From NCBI GenBank assembly GCA_937922175.1, contig CAKZUU010000259.1:1-22318 (forward strand): a DNA stretch of 22,318 nt. Reading direction: 5' to 3'. Positions 16,166 to 22,318 of this stretch are shown in pieces. This DNA comes from an uncultured Gemmataceae bacterium. Lineage in GTDB: Bacteria > Planctomycetota > Planctomycetia > Gemmatales > Gemmataceae. The stretch's first letter is position 1, and every line of letters starts with the position of its first letter. A model generated the notes under the pieces. It saw only the letters and a list, made by a program, of their open reading frames with translations, was not told where the DNA came from and searched no databases. Both the position numbers and the translations under genes were made by a program.

Positions 16166-16901
16166 GCTGTAAACTCCTTGAATTCGCGGAAGCGGTCACG
16201 GTTCGCCCGGCGGGAATCTTCAGCCGCTCGACCCAAATCGACACCCGAGACCGACATAACATTCCGTTGCGGCCCTTCGGACACACCGCCCCCCGGACCG
16301 CCACCCAACTCGGCGCCAGCTCGCGGAGATCATCCACATCCTCCAAACGCAACGAGCCGGCGACGGCCCAGGGGATCCCCGCCTGCTGACACCGGCGACC
16401 CCATCGTTGCAGCGACTCGGGCGAGCACCAGGAAAACAGGCTTGTCCCATCCTTGATCGCGGTGTCGATCATCCAGGCTCCCAAGCCGTACGTCACGGTG
16501 AAGTCGAGAATTTCGTCGGGCGACGGGGCATCGGCACGCTGATGATCAGCATAGGCGACCGCCACGAATGACGCCGCAGGCAGGGACGCGACGGAACGGG
16601 TCAGAACGCGGAGGGCGGCCGGCCAATCACGACGGGCCCAACCGGCCAACCCGACTTTCAGGAAAGAGAGGGCGGCGACGTCCACTCGGCTGAGAACGTT
16701 TTGGGCGTCGTCCAGTTCCCCCAGTGCTAAACTGATCCGACGCCGCCCACCGATGAACCGGACGATGGCTCGCTGCGTTTCCGGATCGACGGGCCCCAGG
16801 GATCCTCGTTGTGGTTCTTTCACGTCAATGAGGTCGGCGCCACCGGCCAACGCCTCGGCGGCTTCCGCGACATTGCGGACGCTGACGAGAAGCTGACTCA
16901 T
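16143..16901 (-). CDS. mfnB: MfnB-like (5-formylfuran-3-yl)methyl phosphate synthase
   Basis: MfnB condenses two glyceraldehyde-3-phosphate molecules into the furan precursor of methanofuran, a C1 carrier. The 252-residue protein has the family start LLVSVRNVAEAAEALAGGAD, IIDVKEPQRGSLG-type motif (Lys28, the expected Schiff-base Lys), LKVG with Lys82, MIDTAIKDG (Asp146 and Lys150) and the AGSL glycine segment (181-184). These fit the conserved Lys/Asp set of the archaeal enzyme. Planctomycetes and methylotrophs use methanopterin- and methanofuran-like carriers in C1 metabolism, so a role there is likely; no other gene of that pathway is in the window. The ATG at 16901 shares one base with the ASCH-gene stop (TGATG). 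An upstream start at 17012 is open but would overlap the ASCH gene by over 110 bases. Confidence 0.88.
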   Translation of the reverse strand: MSQLLVSVRNVAEAAEALAGGADLIDVKEPQRGSLGPVDPETQRAIVRFIGGRRRISLALGELDDAQNVLSRVDVAALSFLKVGLAGWARRDWPAALRVLTRSVASLPAASFVAVAYADHQRADAPSPDEILDFTVTYGLGAWMIDTAIKDGTSLFSWCSPESLQRWGRRCQQAGIPWAVAGSLRLEDVDDLRELAPSWVAVRGAVCPKGRNGMLCRSRVSIWVERLKIPAGRTVTASANSRSLQHVPRRHH

Positions 16902-17311
16902 CAGGAGACGCCCTCCACACGGAAGAAACGCACCCACCCCGGGCAAGGCCGAAAGGGCAGAACGACCGGATCCGCGAATTCGAAACCGTACAGTAGAGGA
17001 GGCACGAACCACGACGGGTCATTTAAATGGAGGCGGAAGTCGGTTTGAAATTCGTCCGGATGATGATACTCGCGGATGGCGACGAGTCGTGCCGAGCCGA
17101 CGATCCCGCCCTGGTATTCGGTTGCCGGCAGCAAATGAGGGGGGACCTTGGACCAAGCTTCCGGTCGTCGGTCCGGTCGACCGGCGGCATGAATCATGAT
17201 CCGTCCGTTACGAAAGGTGCGCCAACGGCGAATCTCGACCCGCTTGACTCCGTGCACAATCAAGGCCGCCCATGGTTGCTTGATCGACAAAGCGTAAACG
17301 GACTCCGGCAT
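16901..17311 (-). CDS. ASCH-domain protein
   Basis: A 136-residue protein made of a single ASCH domain, a PUA-like beta-barrel fold thought to bind RNA or nucleotides; some members are ribonucleases or amidohydrolases. The signature is the N-terminal ALSIKQPWAALIVHGVKRVE segment (7-26), with KQPW and the following EIRRW typical, and a later GGIVGSARLV strand. No specific function can be assigned. The ATG at 17311 is preferred over a TTG two codons upstream. It is the first gene of the chain leading to mfnB, fadA and the BNR gene, all overlapping or separated by one base, so it may be regulated with them. Pairing of ASCH and mfnB is not known to me as a functional link. Confidence 0.82.
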   Translation of the reverse strand: MPESVYALSIKQPWAALIVHGVKRVEIRRWRTFRNGRIMIHAAGRPDRRPEAWSKVPPHLLPATEYQGGIVGSARLVAIREYHHPDEFQTDFRLHLNDPSWFVPPLLYGFEFADPVVLPFRPCPGWVRFFRVEGVS

Positions 17312-17425
17312 GATCAACCTGGATCCCGGGACGATAGAGGAAGTGTATGGTCGGCATTGAATTCGGCAGCATCACCGGTGTTTGCTTCGGCGCGACCTGC
17401 AAGCTAGATTTTGGGCGTTGGAAGT

Positions 17426-17464
17426 CTTGACTGATTCAAGAATCCCTGCCGACTCCCGGTCGGC
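17426..17464 (+). promoter_or_regulatory. Two adjacent small hairpins in the leader of the kinase gene
   Basis: CTTGA-CTGAT-TCAAG (17426-17440) is followed at once by GCCGAC-TCCCG-GTCGGC (17448-17464). The second hairpin ends 14 bases before the AGGA ribosome site (17479-17482) of the kinase/tubulin gene. They could be an operator or a leader structure that affects translation. TTGACT in the first arm also looks like a -35 element but has no good -10 partner. Confidence 0.4.
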
Positions 17465-17488
17465 GCTGGGCGACTGTCAGGAACCGCC

Positions 17489-20400
17489 GTGGGCGTGCGA
17501 CTAACCGTCAATGCCGAGCCGATCCCAGGCTATCGCCTGATTGAACGCCTCGGACGAGGAGGCTACGGCGAAGTCTGGAAGGCGGAAGCCCCGGGCGGCA
17601 TGCTCAAGGCGATCAAGTTCGTCTACGGCAACCTCGACGAAGCGACCGAGAACGGCAAACCCGCCGAACAGGAACTCAAAGCCCTCAACCGCGTCAAGTC
17701 CATCCGGCATCCGTACATCCTGTCGCTGGAACGCATCGATGTCATCGAAGGCCAACTCGTCATTGTCATGGAGTTGGCCGACCGCAACCTCTTCGATCGC
17801 TTCCGTGAGTGTCAACTCCAAGGTTTGCCCGGCATCCCTCGCGAAGAGTTGTTGCGCTACATGGAGGAAACGGCCGAAGCGCTGGACCTGATGAACACCC
17901 AGTTCCAACTCCAGCACATGGACATTAAGCCGCAAAATATCTTCCTCGTGTTCCAACACATTAAGATCGCCGACTTTGGCTTGGCGAAAGATCTCGAAGG
18001 GATGAATGCTACCCTGACCGGCGGAGTGACACCGGTCTACGCGGCCCCGGAAACCTTTGAATCGCGAGTCACCCGTTTCTGCGATCAGTACAGTCTCGCC
18101 ATCGTCTATCAAGAACTGCTGACCGGCGAGCGACCCTTCCACGGCACGACCGCGCGTCAGTTGATGATGCAACATTTGCAGTCGCCTCCGGATTTGGTTC
18201 CCCTTCCCCCGCACGACCGACCCATTATCGCTCGGGCGCTGGCGAAAGATCCGCAGCAACGCTTCCCCAGTTGTACGGAAATGGTTCGCGCCTTGCGCGA
18301 GTCGGAGCGAGACAACCCGGCCGGATCGGGAAAACCGCCTGTTTCCAACTCGCCGCCTGCCGCGGCGACGGGGAACGCCCCGGTAGAGGCGATCAACTCG
18401 CCGAAGCTCCCGCCCCTGGTCCGGAAACCAACCTCCCCGTCTCATTTGTCGCCGGAGAAAAAACCGACGGTGGCGAATCTTCGCCTGCCGACGCCCCGGC
18501 GGGAGCCTCCTCGCCCGGTCGTGCCGGAGAAAATCGGTCCGGGGCCTCTACGCCCCACCTTGGTGATCGGGCTGGGGCAATTCGGTTTGCTGACCTTGCA
18601 GCGATTGCGGCGAGCCGTTCGGGAGCGATTCGGGGTCGGGACTTTACCTCATCTGCGGTTTCTTTACCTGGACACCGAACCCGACACGTTGCAAGCCATT
18701 AGTCGTTCGTCGGCAGCGGTCGATCCGGAGGAGTTTTACCTGGCGCGATTGCAGCGTCCGAGCCATTATCAGCAGCCACGAAATGATCTCCCCCCTGTCA
18801 CGGATTGGCTGCCCCCGTCATTGCTCTTCCGCATTCCCAAGCAACCCGCAACTGCCGGCTATCGTGCCTTGGGACGGCTGGCATTTTGCGATCATTACCG
18901 ACCGCTGCTCACTCGGATTCGGCAAGAAATCGAAGCGTGCACCACCGAGTCGGCGCTCCGTGAAGCGAGCGCCCAGACGGGACTGTCGTTCCAGACAAAT
19001 TATCCGCGAGTGTATCTGGTCACGAGCCTGTTGGGGGGAACCGGCAGCGGGATGTTCCTGGACCTGGCTTACGCGACCAAGCGGATGTTGGATGGTATGG
19101 GTTATCGGATGCCGGACATTCACGCGTTGCTGTATCTACCGGAGGTCAGCGAAGGTAATGTGCCCCCATTGGGGTTGGCGAATGCCCACGCCGCCTTGCG
19201 CGAGCTGATCCACTTTTCCTTGCCCAACACGCAATACGAAGCGCTGTTTGATCGGAAGGACGGTTTGCTCGTCGATCCCGAACCGCCTTTCCGCCGATGC
19301 GCTTTGTTGCCGCTCCCACGACTCGACGATGCTCAGGCTCTGCGTCCCTTGTTGGGAATGGCCGCGGGATTCCTCTTCCAAGAGATTTTGACCATCGTCG
19401 GACGTGAAGCCGACAAGGGCCGCGGTCAATCGACTCACCATGCCGGCGCCCTTCCGCTGCAAACATTCGGCAGCTATCGCTTGACCTGGCCTCGGCGAGC
19501 GATCGTTGATCGACTGGCACGCGAATGCTGTCAGGAGATCCTGGCCCAATGGGAAAATCGCGAATCCGCGCATCTGGTGCAACCACTCGTGGCATGGGTG
19601 CAACAGCAGTTGCCCGCGTGGAATGTCGAGCCAACTCAGTTGGAATCGTTGCTGGACCAATCCGTCGCTCAGAAATTAGGAGGCGATGTACGTCAGGTCA
19701 TCGAGTCGACGCTGAACCCGACCGGCGTGCCGCCCGAAGCTGTCGCTGACGACCTTCACCTCTTGGAGCGATACCTGGAATGGGTCCTGCAAATGGTCGG
19801 TCCGTCGGCTGATGGCCCGGGAAGCGAGCGGGGTCGTTTGGGCGAGTGGTTGGACGAGGCCGCCCGAGACTTGACCTCGAAGATCCTCAGTCAGTTGTCC
19901 GCTCTGGTGCCGCTCCTGGTGGACCAGCCGGGTTGGCGCCTGGCGGGTGCCGAAGAAGTATGCCGAATTGTCCGTGACTGGCTTCGCTCTCGGGCCGCCC
20001 AACTCGACGCAGATGGGCACCAGATGGCCAAGCCGGTTCGAGATACCTACGTCAAAGTCCTGACCTTGATCCGCGATCTGGAATCGATGAGCCGCGGCGG
20101 ACGTTATCAGGCCGTCGCCCGTGAAGCTTATCGACACCTCCATGCGTACATCGTCCAGCGTTACGCCCTGCTGCGTCGGCAAGCGGCTTCCGGGCTGCTT
20201 CAAACCCTGGCCTCGTTTGGCATGGATGAGACTCGGGATCTCCGCACGATTCGCGAACGGATCGAAACATTGAGGAATCGAATCGGTCGAAGCAAATCGA
20301 CGGGTCAACTCAGCCTCTTTGGCCCGGAACTACCTGTTTTGCCCGACGACTGTCCAGATCTGGACGCGGCGGTCGAAGCTCTTCGGGCGCAGGTCTCCCC

Positions 20401-20974
20401 CGAAGTGGTCACCGAACTCGAACTCCGGCTCCAACAACGCCTCCTGCGATCACACCGAAACCTGTTCGAGTGTTTTTTGGAGACGAACAACGACGATCGC
20501 GAGATGGCGCAGATGATGCTGGAGGAAGCCCGGGAGTTCTTCGAGAGGGGTATGCCGGAAACCACTGTCGCTGATATTCTGCTCGCCCATTCGACAAACG
20601 CGGTGGTGACATGGGGGGATCTACTACGGGAAGCTTATCAGTCGGCCGAGCCCTGGATTCGGGGCAGCGGGAAGGAACTGGTGGTGCTCACCGTGCCGGA
20701 TACCGAGGCCGGCCGCCAACTCGCGGAACGGGTGGCGAAGACGTTGAATCGAAATGATCTGTGCGTCGTGACGGGCGGTGCGGACGAGGTTTTATTCCAT
20801 CGGGAGGTCCAAGGATTGCAAATAGCCGATCTGCCGCTCCTCGGAGCGGCCGGTCAGTCGGCGTTTCAGGAGTCGATCGAGAGTTCCGGGGTCACGCCGC
20901 ATTCCCGGACCGACGTGGAATGGGTCTCACTCCAGACAATGACGACGCAGGTAGCTTTCATTGGGATGCCCTGA
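17489..20974 (+). CDS. Ser/Thr protein kinase fused to tubulin-like GTPase domain
   Basis: A 1161-residue two-part protein. Residues 14-270 are a Hanks-type Ser/Thr kinase: Gly loop LGRGGYGEV (21-29), Lys43, QHMDIKPQN (142-150), DFG (162-164) and APE (186-188). The catalytic loop has Met before Asp145 instead of the usual Arg, so it is a non-RD kinase. A Pro-rich linker (275-352) follows. From about 356 a tubulin-like region (Pfam Tubulin_2 type) begins with the nucleotide-fold glycine motif LVIGLGQFG (358-366), an acidic strand end FLYLDTEPDT (391-400) and the tubulin/FtsZ signature-like LLGGTGSGM (514-522). The rest (about 600-1161) is helical, charged and without a clear domain. There is no transmembrane segment. 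GTG at 17489 is supported by AGGA six bases upstream. No partner gene is beside it on this strand. Confidence 0.88.
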   Translation: MGVRLTVNAEPIPGYRLIERLGRGGYGEVWKAEAPGGMLKAIKFVYGNLDEATENGKPAEQELKALNRVKSIRHPYILSLERIDVIEGQLVIVMELADRNLFDRFRECQLQGLPGIPREELLRYMEETAEALDLMNTQFQLQHMDIKPQNIFLVFQHIKIADFGLAKDLEGMNATLTGGVTPVYAAPETFESRVTRFCDQYSLAIVYQELLTGERPFHGTTARQLMMQHLQSPPDLVPLPPHDRPIIARALAKDPQQRFPSCTEMVRALRESERDNPAGSGKPPVSNSPPAAATGNAPVEAINSPKLPPLVRKPTSPSHLSPEKKPTVANLRLPTPRREPPRPVVPEKIGPGPLRPTLVIGLGQFGLLTLQRLRRAVRERFGVGTLPHLRFLYLDTEPDTLQAISRSSAAVDPEEFYLARLQRPSHYQQPRNDLPPVTDWLPPSLLFRIPKQPATAGYRALGRLAFCDHYRPLLTRIRQEIEACTTESALREASAQTGLSFQTNYPRVYLVTSLLGGTGSGMFLDLAYATKRMLDGMGYRMPDIHALLYLPEVSEGNVPPLGLANAHAALRELIHFSLPNTQYEALFDRKDGLLVDPEPPFRRCALLPLPRLDDAQALRPLLGMAAGFLFQEILTIVGREADKGRGQSTHHAGALPLQTFGSYRLTWPRRAIVDRLARECCQEILAQWENRESAHLVQPLVAWVQQQLPAWNVEPTQLESLLDQSVAQKLGGDVRQVIESTLNPTGVPPEAVADDLHLLERYLEWVLQMVGPSADGPGSERGRLGEWLDEAARDLTSKILSQLSALVPLLVDQPGWRLAGAEEVCRIVRDWLRSRAAQLDADGHQMAKPVRDTYVKVLTLIRDLESMSRGGRYQAVAREAYRHLHAYIVQRYALLRRQAASGLLQTLASFGMDETRDLRTIRERIETLRNRIGRSKSTGQLSLFGPELPVLPDDCPDLDAAVEALRAQVSPEVVTELELRLQQRLLRSHRNLFECFLETNNDDREMAQMMLEEAREFFERGMPETTVADILLAHSTNAVVTWGDLLREAYQSAEPWIRGSGKELVVLTVPDTEAGRQLAERVAKTLNRNDLCVVTGGADEVLFHREVQGLQIADLPLLGAAGQSAFQESIESSGVTPHSRTDVEWVSLQTMTTQVAFIGMP

Positions 20975-20992
20975 CAAGAGCTACCTGCGTCG
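20943..20992. terminator. Perfect 14-bp inverted repeat around the kinase/tubulin stop codon
   Basis: CGACGCAGGTAGCT (20943-20956) pairs perfectly with AGCTACCTGCGTCG (20979-20992) across a 22-base loop that holds the stop codon (20972-20974). The right arm lies 36 bases beyond the Cys-rich gene's stop on the other strand. It sits between two converging genes, so it may end transcripts in both directions, but there is no T-run, so a standard intrinsic terminator is not certain. Confidence 0.6.
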
Positions 20993-21027
20993 CCTTGGGG
21001 AAATGATGAGCCGAAGGCGCCTGCGGA

Positions 21028-21648
21028 TTAACGGCGGAGGCGGAGTCGTCGGCCGGTGCTGCAAGTCACAACGCAGCCATCATTGCAGGGATCACAGCAG
21101 TTGGCCGTGACGACCGTCGCGGGCTGAGCCGGAGCCGCCGTAACCGTCGTCGCGCCACAAGTGGCACAAGTGGTCGGGCAGCAGGCATTGCGTGAACCGA
21201 TATAGGAGACGCGGCGAATTCCCCGAGTGGCAGGGACGCAGCAGGTGGTGCACGAGGCCGATGTGGCCGTGCCGCAGTTCGTGCAGGACGGACCGGTGAC
21301 AGTCACCGGGGCTTGGGCGGCGGGAGCAGCCGGGGCGGCCGCTTGCGGTGCAGGTTGCTGGCCGGTCGCCGGCAGAGGCATGGGAGCCGGCGCCTGGGCC
21401 GAAGCCGGGACCACTTGCCCGCAGCAACTGGGAGTCGCTCGCACCACTTGCGTGCACGAGTTGCCAACCTGTTGACAGGCCGTCGGGCAGCTGGTCATCG
21501 TCGTAGGACAGCAGACGTTGGTCGTCACGCAGCAGGTTGAGCAGCCGCGGTTGCGACGGAACGGACCACCGAAGGCGTCGTCAGTCCAACTCACCAATCC
21601 CGCGAACGTTGCGACCGCGACAACCAGCACTCGAGCAGATTTCGTCAT
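21028..21648 (-). CDS. Secreted, very cysteine-rich protein of unknown function
   Basis: A 206-residue protein with a signal peptide (MTKSARVLVVAVATFAGL, likely cut near AFG at 25-27). The mature part holds 24 Cys, many as CC pairs (STCC, NVCC, TSCP, SCCG, TTCC, NACC, ANCC), arranged in N- and C-terminal clusters around an Ala/Pro/Gln-rich middle (about 80-115). The tail is basic (RRLRLRR). I know no named family with this layout; proteins like it occur in planctomycetes and are candidates for disulfide-linked cell-wall or surface material, but that is inference. The start has a clear GAGGAG site six bases before the ATG. It converges on the kinase/tubulin gene (53 bases). Confidence 0.8.
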   Translation of the reverse strand: MTKSARVLVVAVATFAGLVSWTDDAFGGPFRRNRGCSTCCVTTNVCCPTTMTSCPTACQQVGNSCTQVVRATPSCCGQVVPASAQAPAPMPLPATGQQPAPQAAAPAAPAAQAPVTVTGPSCTNCGTATSASCTTCCVPATRGIRRVSYIGSRNACCPTTCATCGATTVTAAPAQPATVVTANCCDPCNDGCVVTCSTGRRLRLRR

Positions 21649-21949
21649 TTCATACTCCTCAATGACAATTCATCAGCCAACGCCCGACTCACTTAGCCGG
21701 GCCGATAGCGTCCCTTCTTTGAGCCAAGGAAGCCTGAGAATCCCTCCACTTCCCCTCAATCCTTAAGGCGTCAAAATCCAAAAAACCGGACGTGCCCATC
21801 GCTCGACTCTTCCTCCCGGTCTGAATCAAGACCGCCAACTTTTCAAAAATTCCTTGCAGACGGATACTTGCGTCCATATCTTCACACCATGGCGGCCGGC
21901 AGGGGCCGCTCGGTTCGCCCCATGATTCGCCCTCGTGAGTTCACGGACG
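21649..21949. other. Divergent intergenic region
   Basis: About 300 bases between the Cys-rich gene (-) and the sigma factor (+). It must hold promoters for both, but I see no convincing -35/-10 pair. A small hairpin (CGGTCT at 21817-21822 and AGACCG at 21829-21834, six-base loop) is followed on the + strand by a short T-run. No gene or RNA is recognised. Confidence 0.5.
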
Positions 21950-22318
21950 ATGAACCGATCCGATCGGCACGAGCCTAGATCGCCCTTTTCGAGGATGCTG
22001 AATGACGCCCGGAGCGGCTCGCTCGACGCGTTGGGCCAACTGTTTGAATGGGCCAGACCCCGTTTGCTCTCATTGGCGGCTCGGGCCTTGTCCCAAAATC
22101 ACCATGCGAAAACCTCGCCCGCTGATTGCGTCCAAGATGCCTTCCTCGAAGCGCAACGCGACTTCCAGCGGTTCCTCGGCCACACTCAGGCGGAGTTTCT
22201 CAGTTGGCTTCGCCGTATCCTGATGCATAACCTGGCCGATCAACGCCGCCGCTTCTCCACTCATATCCGCGATGTCCGCTTGGAACGACCCTTGAGCGAG
22301 GTGAACGCCGCCACCCCT
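21950..22318 (+). CDS. ECF-type sigma-70 factor, 3' end cut by window
   Basis: The frame is open from 21926 to the window end (22318) and encodes the first part of an extracytoplasmic-function sigma factor. The visible 123 codons hold region 2: ARSGSLDALGQLFEWARPRL (helix 2.1), the SPADCVQDAFLEAQRDF stretch (region 2.2, core binding) and FLSWLRRILMHNLADQRRRF (2.3-2.4, promoter -10 recognition). This spacing and the W-L-R-x-I-L motif fit planctomycete ECF factors. Region 4 is outside the window. The start is uncertain: GTG 21935, ATG 21950 and ATG 21995 are all in frame; I chose 21950 because planctomycete members usually have 10-20 residues before the first helix. The gene is divergent from the Cys-rich gene, with no anti-sigma gene in the window. 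Confidence 0.8.
   Translation, partial: MNRSDRHEPRSPFSRMLNDARSGSLDALGQLFEWARPRLLSLAARALSQNHHAKTSPADCVQDAFLEAQRDFQRFLGHTQAEFLSWLRRILMHNLADQRRRFSTHIRDVRLERPLSEVNAATP

Noticed and set aside
17501..18445. A 314-codon open frame on the - strand inside the kinase gene
   Set aside because: The + strand encodes a clear kinase domain over the same bases; the - strand product has no recognisable motifs and is a by-product of GC-rich codon use.
18541..19170. True FtsZ or tubulin gene
   Set aside because: The glycine motif is tubulin-like, but the chain is too long, is fused to a kinase and lacks the rest of the FtsZ signature, so it is called tubulin-like only.
21817..21845. Hairpin CGGTCT/AGACCG with a following T-run as an intrinsic terminator
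   Set aside because: No + strand gene lies upstream that it could end, and the stem is short; mentioned only within the intergenic region.
1..22318. CRISPR array, tRNA, rRNA, insertion sequence or prophage
   Set aside because: I looked for regular direct repeats, tRNA-like cloverleaf ends, transposase motifs and phage proteins and found none.

Overview
The window looks like a piece of a planctomycete (Planctomycetota) chromosome. The support is indirect but consistent: GC-rich DNA, a Ser/Thr kinase fused to a tubulin-like domain, a short ECF sigma factor of the kind that is abundant in this phylum, a zinc-ribbon/proline-rich/one-membrane-segment protein, a very cysteine-rich secreted protein, and a methanofuran-type MfnB enzyme of the sort found in planctomycete C1 metabolism. 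There are no rRNA or tRNA genes, CRISPR arrays, insertion sequences or phage genes. Sixteen complete protein genes fill most of the sequence and a gene is cut at each end.

Layout. (1) 1-1232, + strand: the 3' part of an S41 carboxy-terminal processing protease. (2) 1251-6001, - strand: a zinc-independent medium-chain reductase, then the translation-linked cluster def-fmt-rsmB (read right to left), preceded by a zinc-ribbon membrane protein. (3) 6306-8705, + strand: a secreted alpha/beta-hydrolase-fold protein whose catalytic Ser and His appear to be missing. (4) 8746-10371, - strand: a membrane glycosyltransferase of the GT39 type. (5) 10551-14046, + strand: a dense overlapping chain lipB-like, lipA, small lipoyl-domain gene, tmk, holB. 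(6) 14068-17311, - strand: another overlapping chain, read right to left: ASCH-domain gene, mfnB-like gene, fadA-like thiolase, BNR/sialidase-like gene. (7) 17489-20974, + strand: the 1161-residue kinase/tubulin-like fusion, with hairpins before its start and a perfect 14-bp inverted repeat around its stop codon. (8) 21028-21648, - strand: a secreted Cys-rich protein. (9) 21950 to the end, + strand: the beginning of an ECF sigma factor, which remains open at the window edge.

How the genes work together. def, fmt and rsmB handle formyl-Met initiation, N-terminal deformylation and 16S rRNA methylation. The lipB-lipA-lipoyl-domain run is a lipoate locus, but with changes at key positions: the LipB-like protein lacks the usual catalytic Lys, and the small lipoyl domain has Arg where the lipoylated Lys should be. 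tmk and holB are a common pair for dTTP supply and clamp loading. The ASCH-mfnB-fadA-BNR chain is an unusual mixture with no obvious single pathway. The most striking single gene is the kinase/tubulin-like fusion, because planctomycetes as a group lack FtsZ.
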